Part shown: in pieces, positions 1-7,427 of the stretch
How positions within the stretch are numbered: the first letter of the stretch is position 1
Layout: the number at the start of each line of letters is the position of its first letter
Assembly: GCA_938009115.1 (NCBI GenBank)
Contig: CALLHZ010000100.1
Location: 1-17,333, forward strand
Source of the DNA: an uncultured Clostridia bacterium
Lineage (GTDB): Bacteria; Bacillota; Clostridia; Peptostreptococcales; Anaerovoracaceae
Direction of reading: 5' to 3'
Length of the DNA: 17,333 nt
Notes under the pieces: generated by a model
What the model was told of the DNA's origin: nothing
Databases searched by the model: none
What the model saw: only the letters and a program-made list of their open reading frames with translations
Program-made: the position numbers and the translations under genes

Positions 1-1020
1 AAAAGGCCGGGTGACGGTCATTTTGTTCTGGGTAAAGGTACCGGTCTTGTCGGAACAGACAATGCTCACAGAACCCAGGGTTTCCACCGAAGGCAGACGG
101 CGGACGATGGTATTGACTTTGACCATGCGTTGCACACCCAAGGCCAGCACGATGGTAACGACGGCAGGCAATCCTTCCGGAATAGCCGCCACCGCAAGGG
201 AGATAGCGGTCAGGAGCATTTCCAGCAGATCCCGGCCCTGCAGCATGGCTACGCCAAACAGACCGACACAAAGCACGACGGCCACGATCCCCAGGACTTT
301 GCCCAGGTCTGCCAGGCGTTTCTGTAAAGGCGTCATTTCCGTTCCGGCTTCGCTGATCATCCGGGCGATTTTTCCGATCTCGGTGTCCATCCCGGTATAG
401 GCCACGACCCCCTCGCCTCTCCCGTAGGCAACGGCGGTGGAAAGATAGGCCATGTTGAGACGGTCGCCCAGAAGGATATCCCCTTCAGCGACAAAATCCG
501 CATCCTTTTCCACGGGGACTGATTCCCCGGTCAAGGCCGATTCTTCGATTTTCAGATTGACGGAAGAAAGAAGGCGCAAGTCCGCGGGTACGATCCGCCC
601 CGCTTCGAGAAGCACGATATCTCCGGGCACCAATTCCGCCGCCGGGATCTCAAAGGCTTTGCCGTCGCGGCGTACCATGGCGACCGGACTGGACAGCTGC
701 TTCAGCGCCTCCAGGGATTTCTCGGCTTTGGATTCCTGCACGACGCCAACCACCGCATTGAGCAAAATGACCGCCACGATGATGAACGCGTCGCTGAATT
801 CTCCCAAAGCCCCGGATATGACCACGGCGCCCATCAGGATGTAGATCATGGGATCCCGCAACTGCGCAAAAAACATCTGGAGCAGAGTTTTCGGCTTTTT
901 TTCCTCAAAGGCGTTGGGACCGTGCTCCGAAAGCCGCCGCTGGGCTTCTGATGCGCTCAGGCCTCTCTGCTGCTCTGTGTCCAATGTTCGGAGCGCTTCC
1001 TGTTGATTCAGTTGATGCAT
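1..1020 (-). CDS. P-type cation-transporting ATPase (Ca2+/Mn2+ type, IIA), N-terminal 340 residues, cut by window edge
   Basis: Membrane ATP-driven cation pump, probably exporting Ca2+ or Mn2+. I translated it directly; the reading frame stays open to base 1, so the C-terminal nucleotide-binding and cation-binding parts are missing. Visible in order: an N-terminal cation-ATPase domain (about 1-60), two membrane segments (about 60-105), the actuator domain with TGES at 164-167, the M3/M4 segments with IPEGLP at 280-285 (the SERCA/PMR1-type ion-binding proline kink), and the phosphorylation site with Asp324 in CSDKTGTFT. The Leu that usually follows DKTGT is Phe here. The ATG at 1020 follows GGAGG with 5-nt spacing. 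A yybP-ykoY riboswitch and terminator in its leader, behind a consensus promoter, argue for Mn2+ as the physiological substrate, as for known riboswitch-controlled Mn2+-exporting P-type ATPases. Family call is secure; substrate is inference. Confidence 0.93.
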   Translation of the reverse strand, partial: MHQLNQQEALRTLDTEQQRGLSASEAQRRLSEHGPNAFEEKKPKTLLQMFFAQLRDPMIYILMGAVVISGALGEFSDAFIIVAVILLNAVVGVVQESKAEKSLEALKQLSSPVAMVRRDGKAFEIPAAELVPGDIVLLEAGRIVPADLRLLSSVNLKIEESALTGESVPVEKDADFVAEGDILLGDRLNMAYLSTAVAYGRGEGVVAYTGMDTEIGKIARMISEAGTEMTPLQKRLADLGKVLGIVAVVLCVGLFGVAMLQGRDLLEMLLTAISLAVAAIPEGLPAVVTIVLALGVQRMVKVNTIVRRLPSVETLGSVSIVCSDKTGTFTQNKMTVTRPF

Positions 1021-1038
1021 GTTTTCCTCCATAATATC

Positions 1039-1094
1039 AAAAGCAGACCCCAACTACCGCCGCCATGCCATAGCGAACCGTAATTGTAAGTCTG
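1039..1094 (-). terminator. Riboswitch expression-platform terminator
   Basis: On the minus strand CAGACTT (1094-1088) and CAATTAC (1086-1080) pair with GTAGTTG and GGGTCTG (1057-1044), giving a stem of about 14 pairs with one bulged A and some G-U pairs. CTTTT (1043-1039) follows. The 5' arm of this hairpin is the same sequence as the 3' arm of the aptamer closing stem (1090-1082), so the two structures exclude each other. That predicts an ON switch: ligand holds the aptamer stem together and lets transcription reach the ATPase gene. Confidence 0.65.
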
Positions 1095-1183
1095 GCTACC
1101 GTTCCCGGGCCTGCGACCAGCGCCGCCTGTGTCAGGCAGCAGCGGAATGTTGATCGCCGGCTTCAAGCTACTCCCTTGCAATT
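1082..1183 (-). ncRNA. yybP-ykoY (manganese) riboswitch aptamer
   Basis: The leader RNA of the cation ATPase shows the hallmarks of the yybP-ykoY class. A closing stem forms between AATTGCAAG (1183-1175) and CTTACAATT (1090-1082) with one mismatch. The conserved GGGAGTAGC loop lies directly inside it (1175-1167), answered on the 3' side by GCCAGAC. A P3 stem (GCGA/TCGC) has the internal-loop sequence TCAACATTC facing CTGG, capped by a GC-rich P4 hairpin. A further small hairpin (CCG, GGAA loop, CGG) completes the junction. The class binds Mn2+ and typically controls Mn2+ exporters, including P-type ATPases. The call rests on recalled consensus and hand folding, not on a covariance search. Confidence 0.8.
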
Positions 1184-1214
1184 TCATTACATCGGGGCAA
1201 TTTATTACGGCGTA

Positions 1215-1243
1215 ATTATACTGGACGCCGCCCGTCTTGTCAA
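1215..1243 (-). promoter_or_regulatory. Promoter of the cation ATPase, consensus sigma-A type
   Basis: Minus-strand TTGACA (1243-1238), 17-nt spacer, TATAAT (1220-1215): a perfect match to the housekeeping consensus at the optimal spacing. Predicted start near 1208 gives a leader of about 188 nt that contains the whole riboswitch. The -35 element overlaps that of the divergent yerC promoter by five bases. Confidence 0.85.
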
Positions 1244-1265
1244 ACGGTACCTGCAGGGTTATAAT
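1237..1265 (+). promoter_or_regulatory. Promoter of yerC, near-consensus sigma-A type
   Basis: Plus-strand TTGTCA (1237-1242), 17-nt spacer, TATAAT (1260-1265). Predicted start is near 1272, giving a leader of about 45 nt before the ATG at 1317. The -35 hexamer overlaps the opposite-strand -35 of the ATPase promoter, so the two sites can hardly be occupied at once. Confidence 0.8.
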
Positions 1266-1282
1266 GAATTCATCGCAGTTGC

Positions 1283-1294
1283 ACACTATAGTGT
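1283..1294. promoter_or_regulatory. 12-bp perfect palindrome, possible operator
   Basis: ACACTATAGTGT reads the same on both strands. It sits about 11 nt downstream of the predicted yerC transcription start and just before the AAAGGAG ribosome binding site. Its position suits autorepression by the encoded TrpR-like protein. Binding is inference only. Confidence 0.35.
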
Positions 1295-1316
1295 TAAAGA
1301 AAAGGAGAAGCTGTCC

Positions 1317-1628
1317 ATGCCGTACGCTTCAAAATTCCGGTCCAGGGAAAACGACGAACTTTTCCGTGCCGTGCTTGCGCTTGAAAGCGAAGAGGAGTGT
1401 TATCGCTTTTTTGAAGATCTCATGACCATCAAGGAACTTCAGGCCATCGCCCAGCGTTGGGAAGTTGCCCGAATGCTTCATCATGGAAAGACATACCACG
1501 AGATCGCCGCCGCCACCAAGGCCAGCGCGGCGACCATCAGCCGGATCAATAAATGCCTGCTCTATGGCGCCGAGGGATACCGCACCATCCTGCAGAGACT
1601 GGAAAATCCCTCTCCTTCAGACAAATAA
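1317..1628 (+). CDS. yerC: YerC/YecD-family TrpR-like DNA-binding protein
   Basis: A 103-residue helical protein of the TrpR/YerC family, close to the usual family length of about 100. The helix-turn-helix lies at about residues 57-82 (TYHEIAAATKASAATISRIN), after the conserved block LMTIKELQAIAQRWEVARML at 35-54. These proteins resemble the tryptophan repressor fold, but their ligand and targets are not well defined. I chose the ATG at 1317 because AAAGGAG precedes it at a good distance and because the protein then begins as its relatives do; an in-frame upstream extension to 1176 would run through the promoter. It is divergent from the riboswitch-controlled ATPase and ends only 9 nt from the convergent ctpA stop. 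A palindrome upstream may be its own operator. Confidence 0.88.
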   Translation: MPYASKFRSRENDELFRAVLALESEEECYRFFEDLMTIKELQAIAQRWEVARMLHHGKTYHEIAAATKASAATISRINKCLLYGAEGYRTILQRLENPSPSDK

Positions 1629-1637
1629 CTGGCCCTT

Positions 1638-2861
1638 TCAGCGCTGTTTCAAGAGTTCCACCGCCCGGTCCAGCTGCCGGTCCACGAGCAGATCCCCCTG
1701 GGCGCTGATGTCTTCCGCCTCGATTTCCACCACTTCGTCGGGCTGGATCCCCACGCCGTGAATGACGTTCCCCTTTGGCGAGAAATACTGCAGGATCGTC
1801 AGGTTCACGGCGCTGCCGTCCGTAAGCTGATCCAGCTGCTGGATCACACCTTTTCCATAGGTCTGAGTTCCCACGATGGGGGCAACTCCGTTGTCCTGAA
1901 GACCTGCGCTGAGGATCTCCGCCGACGAGGCCGACCCTTCATTGACCAGCACGACGAAGGGCAACTCTGTTTTGCCGTCTTTCACGTGAAAATATTCCCG
2001 GTTTCCGTCTTTATCCTGACTGTAGACGACCGTTCCCTGATCCATCAAAAGGTCCGCCACATCGATGCACACATCCACCAGGCCTCCGGGATTGTCCCGG
2101 AGATCCAGAACGAATCCTGCGGCGCCTTCCTGTTCCAATGCCTTCAGAGCCTCTTCAAAATCTGCTGCCGTGCTTTCCTCAAAGGAAAGAATGCGGATAT
2201 AGCCGATATCTCCCTCCAGCCATTCCCAGCGCACAGTTTTGGAGAAAATCTTTTCTCTGCGAAGTGTAAATTCCATTTCCTGGCCATCCCTGAGGATCGT
2301 CAGCGTGACCCGGGTCCCGGCGCGACCACGGATGGCAGCTGCCGCCACGTCGATCTCGGATCCCGCGTAGGAAATACCATCCACAGCAAGGATCACATCG
2401 CCGCGCCGGATGCCCGCTTCGTATGCCGGCGTATCCTCTGTGGGAGCAATGACCTCGATGAACCCGTCCTCGTTGGGCGATAGGGTGACACCGACGCCGG
2501 AGTACTCTCCGGTAAGAGAAATGATGACCGACTCATATTCTTCGGCAGTCATGTAATAAGAGTACGGGTCCTCCAACCCCATGAACAGCCCCCGAAGCAT
2601 GCCAAGTTCCAACTCTTCCGGTGTAACAGGCCGGTAATAGTAGTCAGAAATATAAGAGCGAAGAGCTTCTGTTTTTCCGTAGTAGTTCACATAGTGACGA
2701 TACTCTTCGTATTCTTCTTCGGTCAGAGTCCGGCTGCCGCCGGATGTGATCCCGGCCAGACGATCCCATCCCGCGCCGGTATAGAAAGCCATGGCCGAAG
2801 CCCCGGCCAGCAAGGCGACGATCACCAAAATGATCAGTAAGCTTCTTCGCATGGAAATCAT
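1638..2861 (-). CDS. ctpA: S41-family C-terminal processing protease (CtpA/CtpB type)
   Basis: A 407-residue membrane-anchored serine protease acting outside the cytoplasmic membrane. Domains: a single N-terminal transmembrane anchor (about 6-27), a Ctp N-terminal helical region (45-115) with the YYYRPVTPEEL motif typical of the family, a PDZ domain (about 118-205), and the S41 catalytic domain. Catalytic residues by family alignment are Ser312 (in GSASSAE), Lys337 (in TYGKG) and Gln341; the 25-residue Ser-Lys spacing matches CtpB and Prc. The start at 2861 overlaps the recJ stop as ATGA, indicating translational coupling; an internal Met4 is possible. It is the last gene of the ftsE-ftsX-M23-recJ-ctpA series. 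Family members mature or degrade envelope proteins, sometimes peptidoglycan hydrolases, so the M23 enzyme encoded nearby is a candidate substrate (inference). Confidence 0.93.
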   Translation of the reverse strand: MISMRRSLLIILVIVALLAGASAMAFYTGAGWDRLAGITSGGSRTLTEEEYEEYRHYVNYYGKTEALRSYISDYYYRPVTPEELELGMLRGLFMGLEDPYSYYMTAEEYESVIISLTGEYSGVGVTLSPNEDGFIEVIAPTEDTPAYEAGIRRGDVILAVDGISYAGSEIDVAAAAIRGRAGTRVTLTILRDGQEMEFTLRREKIFSKTVRWEWLEGDIGYIRILSFEESTAADFEEALKALEQEGAAGFVLDLRDNPGGLVDVCIDVADLLMDQGTVVYSQDKDGNREYFHVKDGKTELPFVVLVNEGSASSAEILSAGLQDNGVAPIVGTQTYGKGVIQQLDQLTDGSAVNLTILQYFSPKGNVIHGVGIQPDEVVEIEAEDISAQGDLLVDRQLDRAVELLKQR

Positions 2862-4588
2862 TGGATATTCCCTTTCTTAATGTCCTTCACCACCAGCTGG
2901 ACCTGCCGGCTGTCCCTGAATTCGTTGACCGTCAGCTCCCCGGCCACATCGACCACCGCATCCCTTCGGAGCAGCGACCTGTATTCGCCGGCTCTGCGAA
3001 ACAGGATGCATGCCAGCGCCGTCTGGTCTTCGCCGCGCACTGTAAAACGGACATGCTCGCTCTCCGTTCCCATAAACCCTACGGACTCGATACGAGACGG
3101 CCCGGTCGAAAAAAGCGGTTTGGGATTTTCTTCGCCGAAAGGTTCCAGGCGTCGAAGCAGTCCTGCAAAATCCAGTGTTTTTTCTGATGCATCCAGCATC
3201 TTCGTGATCAGGATCTCTTCTTCAAGAAGATCCGGACGATCCCGGAGACGCGTTTCAACAGCTTCCTGCATGGCATCCCGGAAGCGCTCCAGGTTTTCCC
3301 TTTTCATTGTGAACCCGCAAGCCCCGCCGTGGCCGCCGAAACGTTCAAACAGACCGGACACCTCAGTGATCATTTCGTGGAGGTCCAGCCCGGGAACAGA
3401 ACGTCCGGTGCCTTTCACCAGGCCGTCTTCGCCGCCAGTGACCACAAAGACCGGTCGATACAAGGCCTCCTTGAGATGTCCTGCCACGATCCCGGCCACG
3501 CCCTCGTGGGCATCCTCGGCAAAGATCACGGGGAACAGCTCTCCTGAGCCGCCCCGGGCAATGACATCGCAGCAAAGCTTCCGGGTTTTTTCCTGCTCTG
3601 CTTTCCGGGCCTGATTGTTTTCCATCATACATCTGGCCAGGTGTGCCAGCTCTTCCCGGCTTTTGCCATCGCCGCACAGCATTTCCGCCCCCATATCCGC
3701 CGACTGCATCCGGCCCAAGGCGTTGATATTAGGGGCGATCAAATAGGCAATGTGCTCTGCCTCAATGGCTTTGTCCCTGAAATCTAGGGCCTGCAGCAAG
3801 GCGTCCAGGCCGGGCCGTTCCCGCCGGTTGATCATCTCCAGCCCGTACTTCACCAAGGTGCGATTCTCGTCCAGCAATGGGACCACATCAGCCACTGTGG
3901 AGATCGCCACCAAGTCCAGCAACCGGTTCAGATCCTGCCGGGTGAAGCGTTCATCCGCCCGCTGTTCCAGCAGGCGTTCGATGGCCTGGGACAACTTGAA
4001 GGCCACGCCGCAGCCGGACAAATGGGGAAAGGGGTACGTACTGTCCCTGCGCTTGGGATTGATGAACAGACAATCCGGCATCCCGTCGGGACAGGGATTG
4101 TGATGGTCCGTCACGACCATGTCCAGGCCCAGGGACCGGGCATAGTCCACTTCGCTGATGGCCGAACTGCCGCAGTCTACCGTAACGATCAGAGAAGCGC
4201 CTTCGTCGGCGATGGCTTTGATGGCCCGGCGGGTCAATCCATAGCCTTCTTTGAAGCGGGAAGGAATGAAATAGCATACGCGATCCGTCAGCTTGCGGAA
4301 AACGCAAAGCAACAGCGCCACGGAAGTGACGCCGTCAGCATCGTAGTCTCCGTAAATGCAGATCCGGCCGCCGGAGTCTGCCGTGCGCAGGATCATCTCC
4401 GCCGCCGGCAGCATGTCCTTCAATAAAAACGGATCGTGAGTCTGCCGGGGAAAGGGCGCCAAAAAATCTTCGATCAGCGAAGGATCGGTGACGCCCCGGT
4501 CACGAAGGATGCGCAATATGGTATCAGGGACCCCTTCGGGTCCCTTAAGCGTTTCATTGTTCTGTTGTGTAAATACCCATCGGGCCAT
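2858..4588 (-). CDS. recJ: Single-stranded-DNA-specific 5'-3' exonuclease RecJ
   Basis: A 576-residue DHH-superfamily nuclease that degrades single-stranded DNA 5' to 3' in recombination, mismatch and base-excision repair. The metal-binding motifs are all present: DYDADG at 81-86, Asp138 in TVDCG, DHH at 161-163, and Asp234 in VADVVPL. The DHHA1 domain carries HEGVAGIVA from 361 and GGHGGACGF at 418-426. An OB-like domain (about 455-570) closes the protein. Length is as expected for the Firmicute enzyme. The start at 4588 follows AAAGGA with a 6-nt gap. It begins 29 nt after the M23 peptidase stop and overlaps ctpA by 4 nt, so it is probably transcribed with these envelope genes although its job is cytoplasmic. 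Confidence 0.95.
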   Translation of the reverse strand: MARWVFTQQNNETLKGPEGVPDTILRILRDRGVTDPSLIEDFLAPFPRQTHDPFLLKDMLPAAEMILRTADSGGRICIYGDYDADGVTSVALLLCVFRKLTDRVCYFIPSRFKEGYGLTRRAIKAIADEGASLIVTVDCGSSAISEVDYARSLGLDMVVTDHHNPCPDGMPDCLFINPKRRDSTYPFPHLSGCGVAFKLSQAIERLLEQRADERFTRQDLNRLLDLVAISTVADVVPLLDENRTLVKYGLEMINRRERPGLDALLQALDFRDKAIEAEHIAYLIAPNINALGRMQSADMGAEMLCGDGKSREELAHLARCMMENNQARKAEQEKTRKLCCDVIARGGSGELFPVIFAEDAHEGVAGIVAGHLKEALYRPVFVVTGGEDGLVKGTGRSVPGLDLHEMITEVSGLFERFGGHGGACGFTMKRENLERFRDAMQEAVETRLRDRPDLLEEEILITKMLDASEKTLDFAGLLRRLEPFGEENPKPLFSTGPSRIESVGFMGTESEHVRFTVRGEDQTALACILFRRAGEYRSLLRRDAVVDVAGELTVNEFRDSRQVQLVVKDIKKGNIQ

Positions 4589-4617
4589 CGATCGTCCTTT
4601 GCTGCCTTTCTAGTCCC

Positions 4618-5769
4618 TTAGGGAGAAACATAATCCAGAGGGTTCTTGTACACACCGTTTACGCGGACTTCAAAATGAAGATGGGGACCTGTGGACATGC
4701 CTGTGGATCCCACTTTTGCGATCGCCTGCCCCCGGCCCACCACAGCGCCCTTGCTCACGAGCAGCTTGCTGGAATGGGCATACAGTGTGACGATGCCGCC
4801 GCCATGGTCGATCATCACCATATAGCCGTAGCTGTTGTTCCAGCCGGCGGTGATCACTGTTCCTGAATTGGCTGCCAGGATATTCGTGCCCGAGGAGGCG
4901 GCGATATCGATGCCTGTATGCATTTTTTTAATGCGCAGGATCGGATGGATCCGATATCCGAAGGGAGAAGAGATCCGTGTGCTTGCCTGGGATGGCCAGG
5001 CCATGGTTCCGCCGATATAGCTGCCGGTCCCCTGAAGACCCAGGATCTTAGCCGTCAGCGCGTTGGCTTCCGCGTTCAGGGCGTCGATCTGCTTTTCGAG
5101 AGCGGCATTGTCCTTGTCTATAGCGGATTTTTTTGTCTGCACCTGGCCTTTGCTGCTCTGCAGCGCTTCCTGCTGCGCGCTTTCTTCTGCCTGCTGCGCC
5201 AGGAGCGTATCCCGAAGGGTCTGCAGTTCCATTTTCTGGTCGATCACCTGTTCATACTGCCCCTGAAGCTTTTCCAAAAGCGTGGCGTCGCTGTCATAGA
5301 TCCGCTGGACCATATCCAGATTCGTCATGAAGTCGGACATGTCCGAAGACCCCATGAGGACCGTAAGGATCCCCACCTCGCCGTTTTTATACATCGTCCG
5401 CAGCCGGGCGTTGAGCCCTTCGTTTTGCGCAGCGATCTCCTCTTCCAGTGTTGCCAGCTCGGCCATCGCCTTGGAAATCATAGACTTGGTCGAATTGATA
5501 TTCCGCTGCAGGCCGTTCAGTTCGACCTCGGCGGAATAGATTTTCTTTTCCAGGGCCCGGATCTCTGCTTGCAGCGCGCTGGCCTGCTTCTTTCCCGCAC
5601 TCAATTCCTGTTCCATATCATCGATCTGGTCCTGGATATCGTCCAGCTGGCTCTGATCGGTGCCGGTGGCATAGCCCGGCGGCGTAAAACAAGCCCCGCT
5701 CAGAAGGACCAGCAGCAAAGCCCAGCTGCCGATACGCGCCCTTATTTTCATTCGATCCCCCTTGAACAT
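4618..5769 (-). CDS. Secreted coiled-coil M23 murein peptidase (PcsB/EnvC-like), probable FtsEX partner
   Basis: A 383-residue exported peptidoglycan hydrolase or hydrolase activator. An N-terminal signal sequence (about 7-34; positively charged MKIRAR then a hydrophobic stretch) is followed by a long coiled coil rich in Gln, Glu and Lys (about 38-245) and a C-terminal LytM/M23 domain (about 268-380). Zinc-site residues are intact: His284 and Asp288 in HTGID, and His363/His365 in GPHLHFE, so it looks catalytically competent, unlike E. coli EnvC. It lies 46 nt after ftsX, and in streptococci and E. coli FtsEX engages exactly this kind of coiled-coil protein to trigger septal wall cleavage. The ATG at 5769 has GGGGAGG upstream; an ATG at 5751 with AAGGGGG at 5 nt is an equally plausible start. 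A Cys at 27 lies in a poor lipobox context. Confidence 0.88.
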   Translation of the reverse strand: MFKGDRMKIRARIGSWALLLVLLSGACFTPPGYATGTDQSQLDDIQDQIDDMEQELSAGKKQASALQAEIRALEKKIYSAEVELNGLQRNINSTKSMISKAMAELATLEEEIAAQNEGLNARLRTMYKNGEVGILTVLMGSSDMSDFMTNLDMVQRIYDSDATLLEKLQGQYEQVIDQKMELQTLRDTLLAQQAEESAQQEALQSSKGQVQTKKSAIDKDNAALEKQIDALNAEANALTAKILGLQGTGSYIGGTMAWPSQASTRISSPFGYRIHPILRIKKMHTGIDIAASSGTNILAANSGTVITAGWNNSYGYMVMIDHGGGIVTLYAHSSKLLVSKGAVVGRGQAIAKVGSTGMSTGPHLHFEVRVNGVYKNPLDYVSP

Positions 5770-5815
5770 GATCCCTGACCTCCCCCTGCCGGTATTTCTG
5801 TTTCCCCTGCCGGCG

Positions 5816-6709
5816 CTATGCGTTCAAAAAGCGCCGCATGGACAAAATGCTTCCGAAGGCGCCGATGCTCATCCCCAGTGCAATAAAGATCCAGACCAAA
5901 TTGCTCATCATAAAGCCCACTGCGACAAAAGAAGTGGAAAACAACAGAAGCGCCTGCGTTGAGAACAATTCTACGACCCGGGAATAGATCACCCAGATCA
6001 ATCCCAGCGAAATGCCTGCCGATATGCATCCGATCATCATGCCCTCGGCCAGGAGCGGACCGCGGATGAACCAGTTCGTGGCTCCTACATATTTCATGAT
6101 CATGATCTCGCGCTGCCGGGCCATGACCGTCAGTTTGACGGTGTTGGACACCACGACGACGGACACGATGATCAGGAACAGAATGATGATCAGCGCGCCC
6201 TGCTGAATGAAATCCGTGATCGTGAGGATCTTTTTCACTTCATCCTGATAATAACGCACGTCTTCCACGCCGATGAGATTCCGGCAGGCCTCATAGATGA
6301 GTTGCCCGTCCTCCAGGGAAACCAGCTCCACCCGCAGGGAATTGGGCAGCGGGTTTTCCGCCAGGCCGTCCAGCAGATAAGCTTTGTCGCCCCAGCGCTC
6401 TTTGAAATGCTCCATGGCTTCTTCTTTGCTGACATACGTGACGCCGGCGATCTCATCCATGGACAGCAGACTTTGCGTGATGATGTCGGCGTCTGACCGG
6501 CTCGTCTCTTCCAGAAGGTACACTTCAATAGTGTTAAACTGCTGTTTGGCGCCTTCTGTGGCAATGTTGATGTTGACTGTCAGAAAAAAGAACAGCCCCA
6601 GGATCAGCAGCATGGCTGTGATGGAGAAAATGGAAGCCAGGCTCATTCCTTTATTCCGGAACACCTGGACGAATGCCTGTGTGAGCGCGTACCGCAAGCC
6701 TCTAATCAT
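5816..6709 (-). CDS. ftsX: Cell-division ABC transporter-like permease FtsX
   Basis: A 297-residue membrane protein of the FtsEX complex, which passes ATPase cycles of FtsE on to extracellular peptidoglycan hydrolases. Four transmembrane segments are visible (about 24-46, 171-189, 219-241, 269-289), with a large extracellular loop (about 48-168) that in other species binds the coiled-coil hydrolase. The cytoplasmic motif KYVGATNWFIRGPLLAEG (206-223) is characteristic. I chose the ATG at 6709, since MIRGLRYAL matches the normal FtsX N-terminus; the frame stays open to an ATG at 6736, adding nine residues, but that lies inside ftsE. The chosen start overlaps the end of ftsE by 8 nt, consistent with coupling. 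Confidence 0.95.
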   Translation of the reverse strand: MIRGLRYALTQAFVQVFRNKGMSLASIFSITAMLLILGLFFFLTVNINIATEGAKQQFNTIEVYLLEETSRSDADIITQSLLSMDEIAGVTYVSKEEAMEHFKERWGDKAYLLDGLAENPLPNSLRVELVSLEDGQLIYEACRNLIGVEDVRYYQDEVKKILTITDFIQQGALIIILFLIIVSVVVVSNTVKLTVMARQREIMIMKYVGATNWFIRGPLLAEGMMIGCISAGISLGLIWVIYSRVVELFSTQALLLFSTSFVAVGFMMSNLVWIFIALGMSIGAFGSILSMRRFLNA

Positions 6710-7385
6710 CGTAGCCGTACTCTCCTCCCCAGGCATCCCGCACGATGCGGCCTTTGTCGATGGCCACGACGCGCTTGCCCATGCGATCCACGATATCCTT
6801 GGCGTGGGTCACCATCAGGACTGTGGTTCCCCGACGGTTGATCTGGTTGATCAGCTTCATGATCTCCCATGCGGTATCCGGGTCCAGATTGCCTGTGGGC
6901 TCGTCAGCAATGAGCATCATCGGATTGTTGATCAACGCCCGGGCGATGGCCACGCGCTGCTGCTCGCCGGCAGACAACTCCGCCGGAAATTTATCAGCCT
7001 TGTCGCTGATGCCCATGATGGAAAGGACCTGCGGGATCTGCCTGCGTATCGCCCGCTGGGTCGAGTGGACCACCTCCATGGCAAAAGCGACATTTTCGTA
7101 GACGGTTTTATTCGGAAGCAAACGAAAATCCTGAAACACCATGCCGATGCTCCGCCGAAGCCCGGGGATCTCCCGATTGGACAAATGGGTAATGTTCCTG
7201 CCATTGACGTAGATCTCGCCTTCGTCCGGCTCGATCTCCTTCAGTACCAGCTTGATGAGTGTGGACTTTCCGGCACCGGAAGGGCCTACCAGAAATACGA
7301 AATCCCCTTTTTCTATCCGGATCGTTGCGTCTGCAAGTCCGACATTGCTGCCGTACATTTTGGTGACGCCCTCAAATCTTATCAC
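6702..7385 (-). CDS. ftsE: Cell-division ATP-binding protein FtsE
   Basis: A 227-residue ABC-type ATPase that pairs with FtsX at the division site. All nucleotide-binding motifs are intact: Walker A GPSGAGKST at 34-42, Q-loop Gln85, signature LSAGEQQR at 137-144, Walker B MLIADEP at 157-163 and the H-loop His194. Length and sequence match FtsE rather than other ABC ATPases (for example VYENVAFAMEV at 95-105). The start codon is GTG at 7385, with AAGGGG placed 6 nt upstream. It is the first gene of the ftsEX-M23-recJ-ctpA series and has its own promoter at 7428-7456. Confidence 0.96.
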   Translation of the reverse strand: MIRFEGVTKMYGSNVGLADATIRIEKGDFVFLVGPSGAGKSTLIKLVLKEIEPDEGEIYVNGRNITHLSNREIPGLRRSIGMVFQDFRLLPNKTVYENVAFAMEVVHSTQRAIRRQIPQVLSIMGISDKADKFPAELSAGEQQRVAIARALINNPMMLIADEPTGNLDPDTAWEIMKLINQINRRGTTVLMVTHAKDIVDRMGKRVVAIDKGRIVRDAWGGEYGYDD

Positions 7386-7427
7386 AAATGACCCCTTCTT
7401 GTGCTTTTTCGATAATTTGACGCATTT

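Noticed and set aside
1008..1286. A 92-residue minus-strand frame spanning the leader of the cation ATPase
   Set aside because: It covers the promoter, riboswitch and terminator, is out of frame with the ATPase, has no ribosome binding site and resembles no protein family.
4918..5778. A 286-residue plus-strand frame opposite the M23 peptidase gene
   Set aside because: Mirror frame; the Leu/Phe-rich look comes from the complement of the Gln/Lys/Glu-rich coiled coil.
6384..7391. A 335-residue plus-strand frame opposite ftsX and ftsE
   Set aside because: Mirror frame of well-conserved FtsE and FtsX with no start context or motifs.
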